From Bryobacteraceae bacterium (lineage in GTDB: Bacteria > Acidobacteriota > Terriglobia > Bryobacterales > Bryobacteraceae): a DNA stretch of 64,000 nt. The notes under the pieces were generated by a model. That model had not been told where the DNA came from, did not search any database, and saw only the letters and a list, made by a program, of their open reading frames with translations. This document shows, piece by piece, positions 16,866-26,645 of the stretch; position 1 is the stretch's first letter; each line of letters starts with the position of its first letter. Where the stretch lies: positions 217,124 through 281,123 of the forward strand of contig JASHNT010000091.1 of the NCBI GenBank assembly GCA_030041495.1. Reading direction: 5' to 3'. The position numbers and the translations under genes were made by a program.

Positions 16866-19738
16866 GCGACAAGCAGTCCACGATCGTCGAAGCGCCGCCG
16901 CTAAAAGCGCCCGTGAATGGAAAAAACGGCCGCAACGGGCATCACCCCGCGGCGAAGCCGGTCTCGTTCACGGTGAATGGGCGATCCATTTCCTGCTCCC
17001 CGGATCAGACTATCCTTCAGGCGGCGCAAGAGAACGGCGTCGACATTCCCCGTCTGTGCTACATGGACGGGATGCGGGCCGACGGCAATTGCCGCACCTG
17101 CATGGTGGAGATCAAGGGCGAGCGCGTGCTCGCTCCTTCGTGCTGCCGCTATCCGAAGGAAGGCATGGAGGTCACCACCGACAGCGATCGCGCTGTGCTC
17201 AGCCAGAAGATGTCGATCGAGCTGCTGCTGGCCGATGTCGCCCAAACTCCCTACACGCTCAATTCCGAGCTCGATTTCTGGGCCAAGAAACTTAACATCG
17301 GCAAGCCGCGTTTCGCCGCGCGCCATCAGCCGACAGAGGATCTTTCGCATCCGGCGATGGCCGTCAATCTGGACGCCTGCATCCAGTGCAAACGCTGCGT
17401 GCGGGCATGCCGCGAAGTACAGGTCAACGACGTCATCGGCTACGCGCACCGCGGCAGCCATTCGAAAATCGTCTTCGATTTTGACGATCCCATGGGCGAT
17501 TCCACGTGCGTGGCCTGCGGCGAGTGCGTGCAATCCTGCCCGACCGGCGCGTTGATGCCGGCGCGCGGCATCGGAAAGATCTCCGTTGAGAAGAAGGTCG
17601 ATTCGGTATGCCCCTATTGCGGAGTCGGTTGCCTGCTCACTTACCAGGTTCGCGACAACAAGATCCTGTGGGTGGAAGGCCGCGACGGCCCGGCGAATTC
17701 GAATCGCCTGTGCGTGAAAGGCCGCTACGGGTTCGATTACGTCCAGCACAAGCATCGGCTTACCAAGCCGCTGATCCGCAAGCCCGGCATCCCCAAGACG
17801 AAGGACTTCGTGGTCGATCCTGAGAACTGGCAGGAAGTTTTCCGCGAAGCCACCTGGGATGAGGCTCTGGATTTCGCCGCCAAGGGCCTGCGCGACATTC
17901 GCGATACTCACGGCAAGCGGTCGCTGGCGGGCTTTGGCTCGGCCAAATGCACCAATGAAGAAGCGTATCTGTTCCAGAAGCTGGTGCGCGCCGGCTTCGG
18001 CTCCAACAACGTCGACCATTGCACGCGTCTATGCCATGCCTCGAGCGTCGCGGCTTTGATCGAAGGCATCAACTCCGGAGCGGTATCGAACCAGGTGCGC
18101 GACGTCGGCAAGGCGGAAGTGATCTTTGTCATCGGAGCCAACCCGACTTCGAATCATCCGGTGGCCGCCACATTTATCAAGAACGCGGCCAAGGCAGGCG
18201 CGACGCTTATCGTCGCGGACCCGCGCCGCAGCGATCTTTCGCGCCACGCCACTTACTTCCTCCAGTTCAACCCCGATACCGATGTGGCGCTGCTCAACGC
18301 GATGCTGCACACCATTGTCGAGGAAGGCCTGGTTGACAACGACTTCGTCCGCGACCGCACGTCCGGCTATGAAGCGCTAGCCGAAAACGTGAAGAAATTT
18401 TCGCCGGAAGCGATGGCGCCGATCTGCGGCGTCGACGCGGAAACCATTCGCACCGTCGCGCGGCTCTACGCGAAATCGAAAGGCTCCATGATCCTGTGGG
18501 GCATGGGCATTTCCCAGCACGTGCACGGAACCGATAACGCCCGCTGCCTGATCGCGCTGACGCTGTGCACCGGACAGATCGGCAAACCCGGCTCCGGCCT
18601 GCATCCTTTGCGCGGGCAGAACAATGTGCAGGGCGCGTCCGACTCCGGCCTGATCCCGATGTTCTACCCGGATTATCAGCACGTGACTGCGCCGGCCGCG
18701 CGGGAGCGGTTCGAAAAGCTGTGGGGTACCCCGCTCGATCCCGTCACTGGGCTGACGGTGGTGGAGATTATGCACGCCGCGAAGAAACATGAGATCCGCG
18801 GCATGTACGTCATGGGCGAAAATCCCGCGATGTCCGATCCCGACGTGGACCACGCAAGAGAAGCGATGGCCGCGCTGGATCATCTGGTGGTGCAGGATAT
18901 TTTCCTTACGGAGACTGCTTATTTGGCCGACGTGGTACTGCCTGCGACGGCGTGGCCGGAGAAAGTCGGCACCGTCACAAACACGGACCGCATGGTGCAG
19001 CTCGGGCGTAAGGCCATCGAGCCGCCCGGCGACGCTCGCGAGGATTTCTGGATTCTCAACGAACTGGCTCGCCGGCTGGGCATGAGCTCGTATTACAACC
19101 ACCCACGCGAAGTCTTCAACGAAATGCGCAAGTGCATGGATTCAATCGCCGGCATCACGTGGGACCGGCTGGAGCGCGAATCCTCCGTCACCTATCCATG
19201 CGTGAAGGAAGGCGATCCGGGGGACCCGGTGGTGTTTATCGAAAACTTTCCCACCGCCTCCGGACGCGGCAAGTTCGTTCCCGCGGACTTGATCTCCGCG
19301 GCGGAACGGCCCGATTCCGAATACCCGATGGTGCTGATCACCGGCCGCCAGCTCGAACACTGGCACACCGGAGCGATGACGCGGCGCGCCTCCGCGCTCG
19401 ATTCACTGGAGCCGGAGCCGGTGGCTTCGGTTCACCCGCTGGATCTCGAAAGCCTCGGCGTCACGCCGGGCGGATTGGTCACCATCGAATCCCGGCGTGG
19501 CCGCATTTCGCTCTACGCGCGCGCCGATTTCGGCACTCCCCGCGGGGCGGTCTTCGTTCCCTTCTGCTTCTATGAAGCAGCCGCGAACAGGCTGACCAAT
19601 CCGGTGCTCGATCCCTTTGGCAAGATTCCGGAGTTCAAGTACTGCGCGATTAAAGTCAGCAAGGGCGGCGCGGAGCCGCTGCGGTTGAGCTTCGGCGGCG
19701 GCGTGCTGCTGGATCAACCGGCCGAAGCCGCGCGGTAA
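16862..19738 (+). CDS. Formate dehydrogenase alpha subunit (FdsA/FdhA-like), Cys type
   Basis: N-terminal 2Fe-2S (CYMDGMRADGNCRTC), ferredoxin clusters (CIQCKRCVRACREVQ, CVACGECVQSCPTGAL), CPYCGVGCLLTYQV, VDHCTRLCHASSVAAL, MGISQHVHGTDNARCLIAL, MGENPAMSDPD; ATGA overlap with upstream gene. Confidence 0.93.
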   Translation: MSDKQSTIVEAPPLKAPVNGKNGRNGHHPAAKPVSFTVNGRSISCSPDQTILQAAQENGVDIPRLCYMDGMRADGNCRTCMVEIKGERVLAPSCCRYPKEGMEVTTDSDRAVLSQKMSIELLLADVAQTPYTLNSELDFWAKKLNIGKPRFAARHQPTEDLSHPAMAVNLDACIQCKRCVRACREVQVNDVIGYAHRGSHSKIVFDFDDPMGDSTCVACGECVQSCPTGALMPARGIGKISVEKKVDSVCPYCGVGCLLTYQVRDNKILWVEGRDGPANSNRLCVKGRYGFDYVQHKHRLTKPLIRKPGIPKTKDFVVDPENWQEVFREATWDEALDFAAKGLRDIRDTHGKRSLAGFGSAKCTNEEAYLFQKLVRAGFGSNNVDHCTRLCHASSVAALIEGINSGAVSNQVRDVGKAEVIFVIGANPTSNHPVAATFIKNAAKAGATLIVADPRRSDLSRHATYFLQFNPDTDVALLNAMLHTIVEEGLVDNDFVRDRTSGYEALAENVKKFSPEAMAPICGVDAETIRTVARLYAKSKGSMILWGMGISQHVHGTDNARCLIALTLCTGQIGKPGSGLHPLRGQNNVQGASDSGLIPMFYPDYQHVTAPAARERFEKLWGTPLDPVTGLTVVEIMHAAKKHEIRGMYVMGENPAMSDPDVDHAREAMAALDHLVVQDIFLTETAYLADVVLPATAWPEKVGTVTNTDRMVQLGRKAIEPPGDAREDFWILNELARRLGMSSYYNHPREVFNEMRKCMDSIAGITWDRLERESSVTYPCVKEGDPGDPVVFIENFPTASGRGKFVPADLISAAERPDSEYPMVLITGRQLEHWHTGAMTRRASALDSLEPEPVASVHPLDLESLGVTPGGLVTIESRRGRISLYARADFGTPRGAVFVPFCFYEAAANRLTNPVLDPFGKIPEFKYCAIKVSKGGAEPLRLSFGGGVLLDQPAEAAR

Positions 19739-20276
19739 GCTTCCGCCATCGAGCGTGTTTCACGCGATAGCGGAGGAGCACACAACCGTTCTTGAAAGCT
19801 TGCGACCTGACCAACTCCAGGTCGACCTGCCGGTTCATCGGCGGCACGGCGGGAATTCCGGACCCTAATAACACCGGATGGATGTTGAACCCGACCTCGT
19901 CAATCAAGTCCGCTTCAAGCAGCGATTTCGCCAGGCTGCCGCCGCCTAGCAGGCAGACCTCTTTGCCGTCTTTGGATTTGAGGTTCCTGACAAAATCCGC
20001 GGCTTCCGCTATCACAGTCACGTTGCCATGGGGTCCCGTCTCAAGTGTCCGCGAAAACACGTAGGTCGCCATCGCGCCCGACTGTCCGCCGCCGCCACCC
20101 ATGCGGCGGCTGATCTCGTAAGTCCTTCGCCCCATCAGGATCGTATCCACTGTGCCCCAGTAATCCGCCATGAATGCACGCAGCTCGTCGCTCCAGAGCA
20201 ACCAGTCCATGGAATCGTCTAAGCGGGCGAGGTAGTTGTCCAGGCTGGCCGCGCCTCCGTAAGTTATCTTGCGCAT
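19656..20276 (-). CDS. Dihydrofolate reductase family protein (RibD_C-like)
   Basis: MRKITYGGAASLDNYLAR...DTILMGRRTYEISRRMG...VCLLGGGSLAKSLLEADLIDEV...LLRYRV; 3' end overlaps the formate dehydrogenase gene. Confidence 0.83.
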   Translation of the reverse strand: MRKITYGGAASLDNYLARLDDSMDWLLWSDELRAFMADYWGTVDTILMGRRTYEISRRMGGGGGQSGAMATYVFSRTLETGPHGNVTVIAEAADFVRNLKSKDGKEVCLLGGGSLAKSLLEADLIDEVGFNIHPVLLGSGIPAVPPMNRQVDLELVRSQAFKNGCVLLRYRVKHARWRKLTARLRPVDPAARRRRSSTAAAPRRPC

Positions 20277-20325
20277 CCCGGCTCCCCGAAACAGAATCGC
20301 CTTTGAAGCTTCTACAATAGTACCT

Positions 20326-20847
20326 ATGGAAAGAATTGGAGCAACAACACTAAAAGGGAACCCATTGACGGTGCTCGGGCCAGAGCTGCAAGTAGGAGAA
20401 GCCGCGCCCGAATTTCAAGCTGTGGATAACGCGCTGAAGCCGGTCACTCTGGCTTCGACTGGGAATGGAGTGCGAATCTTCAGCGTGGTGCCTTCGCTCG
20501 ACACCCCGGTCTGCGATGCCCAGACCAAGCGCTTCGAGGAGGAAACCGGCAAGCTGCCCAATGTGAGTATCTACACCATCAGCATGGACCTGCCGTTCGC
20601 GCAAAAGCGCTGGTGCGGCGCCTTCGGTGTGGACCACGTGAAGATGGTCTCGGATCATCGCGACGGCTCCTTCGGCCAGGCGTACGGCACGCTGATCAAG
20701 GACCTGCGCATCTTGAGCCGGGCGATCTTCGTGATCGATCCGCATAACAAGATTCGCTACGTGGAGTATGTCAAAGAGGTCGGCGACCACCCCAACTACG
20801 AGGCGGCTCTGGCGGCTGCGAAGGCCGCGGGCGCCGCAGTCGCATAA
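20326..20847 (+). CDS. tpx: Thiol peroxidase (Tpx, atypical 2-Cys peroxiredoxin)
   Basis: GNPLTVLGPELQVGEAAPEFQ, VPSLDTPVCDAQTKRFEEE, SMDLPFAQKRWCGAFG. Confidence 0.93.
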   Translation: MERIGATTLKGNPLTVLGPELQVGEAAPEFQAVDNALKPVTLASTGNGVRIFSVVPSLDTPVCDAQTKRFEEETGKLPNVSIYTISMDLPFAQKRWCGAFGVDHVKMVSDHRDGSFGQAYGTLIKDLRILSRAIFVIDPHNKIRYVEYVKEVGDHPNYEAALAAAKAAGAAVA

Positions 20848-20870
20848 CTCCCGTCACGGATCGGCGTGTT

Positions 20871-21080
20871 CTAAAGCTTGGGGATGCTGTCGAGCGCGAA
20901 CAGCAGTCCGGCCACGCTCAACATCACGCCCAGCGCGCGGTAGACGCGCAGGAACCAAACCCGGCGATCGGGCGTCAGCTTTTCAAACCGATTTCCGCTC
21001 CACAGGCGCGCGGCCTGCATCGGCGCGGAGATGATGAAGAGGCCCAGCGCCAGGGCGATCGTGCTGACCAGGATGTTCAT
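20871..21080 (-). CDS. Small membrane protein
   Basis: 69 aa, two predicted TM segments, fills the gap between tpx and the RND gene. Confidence 0.5.
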   Translation of the reverse strand: MNILVSTIALALGLFIISAPMQAARLWSGNRFEKLTPDRRVWFLRVYRALGVMLSVAGLLFALDSIPKL

Positions 21081-21097
21081 GGCCGTGCGGAGAACCT

Positions 21098-24000
21098 CTA
21101 GACTTCTTCACCCATTTCGGCTTCCGGCAGTATGTCGTGGTCGCGGGCAAACCACACGTACAGGGTCGGCAGCAGGAAGATACTCATCACCAGGTCGGCG
21201 ATCAGTCCGCCGACAATGACAATCGCGAAGGGCCGTTGCGAATCCGAGCCGATTTCATGCGACATGGCGGCGGGCAGCAATCCCAGGGTCGCCACCAGCA
21301 TGGTCATCATGATGGGGCGCAGCCGGAGCACCGCGCCTTCCACCGCGGATTCGACCACGGTATGCCCGCGGGCGCGAAGCTGGTTGATGTATTCGAGCAT
21401 GATGACTCCGGTCTGCACCGAGACTCCGAACAGGGCCAGGAATCCGACGCCGGAGGAAACGCTGAAGTTGGTGTGCGTCACCAGCAGCGCCAGCAAGCCG
21501 CCCACGCGCGCGAGGCCGACGTTGATCAGAATCAGGCTGGCCCACTTGAAAGAGCGGAACATGGTGTACAGAATCAGGAAGATCAGCACGATGGTCAGCG
21601 GCACGATGTAGCTGAGCCGCGCTTCGGCGCGCTGTTCGCTTTCGTACTCGCCCTCCCAGCCCCACTGGTAGCCGCGCGGCAATTTGATTTGGGCGGTCTT
21701 GGGGAACAGGACCGGATCGATCTTTTCCTGCGCTTCATGCACCGCGCCGCCCAAATCGCGCCCGCGCACGCTATATTTGATCGCCACGTAGCGCTGGACT
21801 GCTTTGCCTTTGTCGGGGTTGCCTTCGCGATAGATCTCGGAAGCGCCGTCGAGCTCCTGCATCTTGGTCAACTGCGCAAGCGAAACGCGCTCGCCTGAAG
21901 GCGAAAGCAGCCGGATGTTTTCGATCGCCTCGCGGGTGCTGCGGAACTGCGGCAAGTACCGCATCACCAGATCGTAGCGGGCCTCGCCCGCGTCCGGCAT
22001 TCCGTCGCGCGGGCCGATAACCTGCGTGAGCGCGTTGCCTCCTACGGCGGTCTGAATCGCGTCCTCGACGTCGGCGACGTTGATCTGGTATCGCGCGGCG
22101 GCCTGCCGGTCCACCTGGAAGTAGTCGTTCGGTTGGCCGAGCACCTGAAAGACGCCCAGATCCTTGATCCCCGGGACAGTGCGCATGATCTCCACGGCTT
22201 CGTTGGCTTTTTCCTCCAGCACGCGCAGGTCATCGCCGTAGAGCTTGGTGGCAAGCTGACCCTTGACACCGCTGACCGCTTCCTCCATGTTGTCCTCGAT
22301 GGGCTGGGAGAAATTCCAGATCACGCCGGGGATTTTTTCCAACTCGTGATTCATCGCCGCGATGACTTCGTTCTTGTTTTGGTGGAACGCGGGCCGCCAT
22401 TCTTCCTTGGGTTTCAGGTCCACGAAGTATTCAGTGTTAAAGAAGCTGGTGGTGTCGGTGCCGTCATCGGGGCGGCCCGTCTGGCTGGTGCATTGGGTGA
22501 CTTCCGGGAACGAGCACAACACCAAGCGAGCCTCATTCGAAAGCCGGATGCCTTCCGTGGGTCCAGTCGAAGGCGCGAGGGTGCCGCGCACCCACAGCGA
22601 GCCTTCATCCAGATGCGGTAGAAATTCGGAGCCGATCACGCCGCCCTGCCACAGGTACAGCGCGACGCCGGTGCTGATGATGGCCACGGTCACGGTGATC
22701 CAACGCAGGTGGATCGCGCCGCGCACGGCCCTGCGGTAGCCGCCTGTGAGCCAGGTCATGAGCGGGTTGTGCCATTCGCTAGTCCCCTTGGGGAAGAAGA
22801 AGCTGGACAAAACCGGCGCTACCAACATCGAAAAGATCAATGCTCCCAGCAGGGCAAACGCGACGGTCCAGGCCATCGGCTTGAACAAGCGGCCTTCCAC
22901 CGCCTGCAAGGTGAAAATAGGCAAATAGGCAGTGATGATGATGCCGATGGCGTAAAACACCGGACGCTGGACTTCGTGCGCGGCCTCGTTGATTTTTTCG
23001 CGCGCCGTGCGGGTGTCGCCTTCGCGGCGATGGCCCAAGTGGCGGATGATATTCTCCACCATGACCACCGCGCCGTCCACGACCATGCCGAAATCCAGCG
23101 CGCCCAGTGAGAGCAGATTCGCCGGAATCCCTTTGATACTCAGACAACCCGCGGCAAACAGGAGCGAGAACGGAATGGTCAGCGCGACGATGATGGCTCC
23201 ACGCACATTCCCAAGGAACATGAACAGGATCACCACCACCAGCGAGATGCCGATAGTGAGATTCTCCAGAACCGTATGAGTGGTTAAATGCACCAGGTCA
23301 CTGCGGTCGATGAAAGGAACCACTTTGACGCCCGGGGGGAGGATCACGTCGTTCAGCTCTTTCACCTTGGCCTGGATGCCCTTGAGCGCCGCGTCGGCAT
23401 CGGCTCCTTTGCGCAGCAGCACGATGCCGCTGACCACGTCGTCATTGTCGATGATTCGGCCGTCCGGAAGATGAGTCGATCGCGCGAACTGGCCCAGCCG
23501 GATCTTGGGACCTTGCTCCACAACTGCGATATCCGAGATCTTCAAAGGCGTGCCGGTCTTGGTCATGATGACCGTGTTCCTGATGTCATCCACGGTTTTG
23601 ACCAGCCCGACTTCGTTAATGTTGATCTGCTGCAGGCCGGCTTCGATGAAGCTGCCTCCGGCGTTGGCGTTATTGTTGGTGAGCTGCTGCTCCACCTGCG
23701 CCAGGCTCAATCCGTAGGCGATCAGCTTGTTGGGATCGACGCGTACCTGGTATTCGCGGGTGGGCCCGCCGAAACTGGCGACATCCACCACATTCTGCAC
23801 GGATTTGAAATTTTTTTCGATGACCCAGTCTTCGATCGATTTCAGATCCATGACGTCGTAGGCGGGGTTGGAGCTGTGCAGGGTAAAGAAATAGATCTGG
23901 CCGACCGGGCTCCAATCGGTTCCGATTTGGGGAACCACACCCGGCGGCAGCGTTACTTGCGACAAGCGCTCCAACACGCGCTCACGATTCCAGGCGTTCT

Positions 24001-24304
24001 GTTCGTCGTCGTCGAAAATCAGTTTGAGATCGGAAAGGCCGAACAACGAAAACGACCGCAGGTGAGTAACGTGCGGCACGCCGTTCATGACGATCTCTAA
24101 CGGGATGGTGACCTGTTGCTCTATCTGCTCCGCGGAGATACCTGGCCATTGGGTGATGATCTCCACATAGTTGTTGGCGACATCCGGATAAGCTTCGACC
24201 GGGAGGTTATGAAACGAATAGGCGCCCCAGGCAAATAGCAGGACAGCGGCAGCCAGAACGAGAAGCCGGTTGGTTAATGCAAAGTCGACTAGTTTACGGA
24301 TCAC
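21098..24304 (-). CDS. CusA/CzcA-type heavy-metal efflux RND permease
   Basis: 1068 aa; VEAYPDVANNYVEIITQWPGISAEQIEQQVTIPLE, GALDFGMVVDGAVVMVENI, FSVSSGVGFLALFGVSVQTGVIMLEYI. Confidence 0.93.
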   Translation of the reverse strand: MIRKLVDFALTNRLLVLAAAVLLFAWGAYSFHNLPVEAYPDVANNYVEIITQWPGISAEQIEQQVTIPLEIVMNGVPHVTHLRSFSLFGLSDLKLIFDDDEQNAWNRERVLERLSQVTLPPGVVPQIGTDWSPVGQIYFFTLHSSNPAYDVMDLKSIEDWVIEKNFKSVQNVVDVASFGGPTREYQVRVDPNKLIAYGLSLAQVEQQLTNNNANAGGSFIEAGLQQININEVGLVKTVDDIRNTVIMTKTGTPLKISDIAVVEQGPKIRLGQFARSTHLPDGRIIDNDDVVSGIVLLRKGADADAALKGIQAKVKELNDVILPPGVKVVPFIDRSDLVHLTTHTVLENLTIGISLVVVILFMFLGNVRGAIIVALTIPFSLLFAAGCLSIKGIPANLLSLGALDFGMVVDGAVVMVENIIRHLGHRREGDTRTAREKINEAAHEVQRPVFYAIGIIITAYLPIFTLQAVEGRLFKPMAWTVAFALLGALIFSMLVAPVLSSFFFPKGTSEWHNPLMTWLTGGYRRAVRGAIHLRWITVTVAIISTGVALYLWQGGVIGSEFLPHLDEGSLWVRGTLAPSTGPTEGIRLSNEARLVLCSFPEVTQCTSQTGRPDDGTDTTSFFNTEYFVDLKPKEEWRPAFHQNKNEVIAAMNHELEKIPGVIWNFSQPIEDNMEEAVSGVKGQLATKLYGDDLRVLEEKANEAVEIMRTVPGIKDLGVFQVLGQPNDYFQVDRQAAARYQINVADVEDAIQTAVGGNALTQVIGPRDGMPDAGEARYDLVMRYLPQFRSTREAIENIRLLSPSGERVSLAQLTKMQELDGASEIYREGNPDKGKAVQRYVAIKYSVRGRDLGGAVHEAQEKIDPVLFPKTAQIKLPRGYQWGWEGEYESEQRAEARLSYIVPLTIVLIFLILYTMFRSFKWASLILINVGLARVGGLLALLVTHTNFSVSSGVGFLALFGVSVQTGVIMLEYINQLRARGHTVVESAVEGAVLRLRPIMMTMLVATLGLLPAAMSHEIGSDSQRPFAIVIVGGLIADLVMSIFLLPTLYVWFARDHDILPEAEMGEEV

Positions 24305-24478
24305 TTAACCCGCACTGTAGCGAGTCTCAAGCGACTATTCCAGATATCTTACGAGTGCATACCGACCGCGCTTCGGTGGAGCATACATATGGTCAATCGG
24401 AGGAGCGCACGCGATTAATGGCAGTGAACCGAGAGGCTAATCTTTGGATTGCCACGTATACATGAACTTTCACGTGTC

Positions 24479-25405
24479 TCATAAAAGGTTGCGATATTGT
24501 TCCAGGGCGACGCGCACCAATTGGCTGCGAGTGCGCACGCCGGTCTTGGTGAAGAGCTGCTGAAGAGTGTTCTTAACGCCGCTTTCCGATAGATTCATGC
24601 GCGCGGCAATCTCCTTGTTGGCCAAACCCTGAACCAGATACCGAAGCACGTCCATCTCACGCTGGCTCAATGGAACCTGCTCAGCCGGAGCGGCGTTCCC
24701 GGCGGTTGCCGACGTCTCATCGGTATCTTCGGTGACGTCAGCGATGATCGCGGCGAGCTTGGGCGCGTTCCCTTCTTTATAAGTCGAGAACCATACGTCA
24801 GCGATAAAAATCTCGCCCGTGCCGCGATGGCCGCGGCATTGCATCGATGCTCGGAATTGCGGCGCTTCTTCCCAGCGCAGGGCATGATGCAGTTCCGGAA
24901 GGAACGCCGCGATGGGATTGCCGACCAGCTTGTCGTCGCGCGGAGCCAGCAAGTCCAGCGCCGCTTGATTGGCGAGCTCAATGAAGCCACGCTCATCCAC
25001 CGTAACAATCGCGGCAGAGCTGGTCTCGACCAGTGCGCGCAACCGGTCCTGAGCCGCCAAGCTGATGCGATGCGCGTCCATACTCAGCCTGCGGTTGCGG
25101 CTCAACTCCGCCACGAACAATCCGCAGCCGGCTAAAGCAAGAGCCTCAAAGGAGAAACGAATGGAAGACCGGGGCAAGGAACTGAACAGCTCCGCCAGAA
25201 CGGCGCAGATCACGCCCAGCATCGCTACTGCCCACAGCGGCAGAAATCCAGCCACCAGCATGATCGGAAACAGGTAGAGGAAACCGAGCGAGACGTAGGG
25301 CATGGTCCACCAGTCCACTACAGCGACCACCAACATGATCGCGAAACTCAGCAGGAAAACAGCGGTCCGGTTGCGTTCGTCCCAAACGCGTTCGAGATGA
25401 GGCAT
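24479..25405 (-). CDS. Membrane-anchored PAS-LuxR one-component regulator
   Basis: N-terminal TM region, PAS segment (LRALVETSSAAIVTVDERGFIELANQAALDLL), C-terminal LuxR HTH (LSQREMDVLRYLVQGLANKEIAARMNLSESGVKNTLQQLFTKTGVRTRSQLV). Confidence 0.85.
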   Translation of the reverse strand: MPHLERVWDERNRTAVFLLSFAIMLVVAVVDWWTMPYVSLGFLYLFPIMLVAGFLPLWAVAMLGVICAVLAELFSSLPRSSIRFSFEALALAGCGLFVAELSRNRRLSMDAHRISLAAQDRLRALVETSSAAIVTVDERGFIELANQAALDLLAPRDDKLVGNPIAAFLPELHHALRWEEAPQFRASMQCRGHRGTGEIFIADVWFSTYKEGNAPKLAAIIADVTEDTDETSATAGNAAPAEQVPLSQREMDVLRYLVQGLANKEIAARMNLSESGVKNTLQQLFTKTGVRTRSQLVRVALEQYRNLL

Positions 25406-25599
25406 GGAAACAGCAATTATCTCACCGCCGTTCAGCGTCGAGGACTAATCAAGCGATTAGCGCACTTGTGGGCATTGATCTTTTGGAGAGACAAAAGATT
25501 GAGAAGCGAGCGCCCGGACACCACCGCTGGATCCAGCCTGTCATGGGCGTCAATTGAAAACAGACAAGCCGCTGAGCTGCCTTGCCTGGAAGCGACTGC

Positions 25600-26394
25600 C
25601 TACCGGGACTTCCTCCGCGCCCATACGCGCCCCAAGCTCCCGACGCCGAGCAACACACCTCCCACGAGAGCCAGAGTGGAGGGCTCAGGGACGGGCGCGA
25701 TCTCCGTTTCTATCAGGCCAACGTCTGTTAGCAGATCGCCACTGGCGCCGGGAGTGTCGCTGATGAACTCGATGTAATCGGTGCTTGCGCTGACTGTGAG
25801 CGGCAAGCTCGTGATGTTGCCATCAGTCGTATCTTCCGGAGAGAGGTTCAGATTGGAATTGTAGTAAATGCAGTTCAGCGCGGAAGGCGATGCAATACAG
25901 CCGCTATTCCCGAAAATGATGGTGGTCGCAGCGGAGTTATTGCGCACGTCCCACGCCATTCCTGCGCTGCTGGTGAGATAGCCTTGGGGGCCAAGCAAAT
26001 CATAGCTGAGAACGTAAGTGCCCGCCGTCAGAGACAAAGCCGCAGATTCCAACTGTCCTTGAGTGTTTGTACCCGTCCCGTCGAGGTCGACGCAGTTGGC
26101 CGACGCATCAGACGCTGCACAAATGCCCTCGAAGGGCACTAAGTTGTCGGGGTCACCATTCGGTATGGAGCCGATATTGCCGAGTACGTCCACGTTGGTT
26201 CCGTTGAGGGTCGAGAATCCTCCCGCTCCACCCAATGTGAAGCTGTCAATCGTAATCTGGTCTTCTAGTACCGAGGAAGTGCTGAAATTATCGTTGATGA
26301 TGTTGACCGGGCTTGCCACCACAGGAATGGAGACGCCAGATAGAAGAGCGAAGAGCACTCCTCTGCTCAATGCTCCTCGATGAGACAATATCAT
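25600..26394 (-). CDS. PEP-CTERM sorting-domain extracellular protein
   Basis: C-terminus PVPEPSTLALVGGVLLGVGSLGRVWARRKSR; N-terminal signal peptide. Confidence 0.87.
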   Translation of the reverse strand: MILSHRGALSRGVLFALLSGVSIPVVASPVNIINDNFSTSSVLEDQITIDSFTLGGAGGFSTLNGTNVDVLGNIGSIPNGDPDNLVPFEGICAASDASANCVDLDGTGTNTQGQLESAALSLTAGTYVLSYDLLGPQGYLTSSAGMAWDVRNNSAATTIIFGNSGCIASPSALNCIYYNSNLNLSPEDTTDGNITSLPLTVSASTDYIEFISDTPGASGDLLTDVGLIETEIAPVPEPSTLALVGGVLLGVGSLGRVWARRKSR

Positions 26395-26486
26395 TCTGTG
26401 ACCCTCCGACCCGGGTTCTTGTTTTTATAGCGAGTATGCCCATCTCTCCGACAGAGCTACTCCAGACACTTAATGCTTGAAAGGCC

Positions 26487-26515
26487 ATAATACGTCTATG
26501 ACTTATGATTGTCAA
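26487..26515 (-). promoter_or_regulatory. Sigma70-like promoter of the PEP-CTERM gene
   Basis: Minus strand TTGACA (26515-26510), 17-bp spacer, TATTAT (26492-26487), upstream of the ATG at 26394. Confidence 0.65.
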
Positions 26516-26519
26516 GTAG

Positions 26520-26548
26520 ACCCCTTTGGTAGTACCCCTTTGGGGGTA
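26520..26548. promoter_or_regulatory. Operator-like element next to the -35 box
   Basis: Perfect 6-bp-arm palindrome TACCCC-TTTG-GGGGTA (26533-26548) plus second copy of ACCCCTTTG (26520-26528 and 26534-26542, 14-bp period). Confidence 0.5.
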
Positions 26549-26645
26549 ATTTTCTAAGCAACGCCCGAGGTTACCGCGCCAAGTAGGGGTTTTTCGAGGA
26601 GTTATCACCGGCTTTTGCCGGAGCGAAAGCGAATCCGGCGGGTCG

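Noticed and set aside
16901-18019. 372-aa minus-strand ORF opposite fdhA
   Set aside because: Antisense artefact of a conserved gene.
24305-24478. Intergenic region upstream of the CusA gene, checked for tRNA or riboswitch
   Set aside because: No cloverleaf or recognisable aptamer found by eye.
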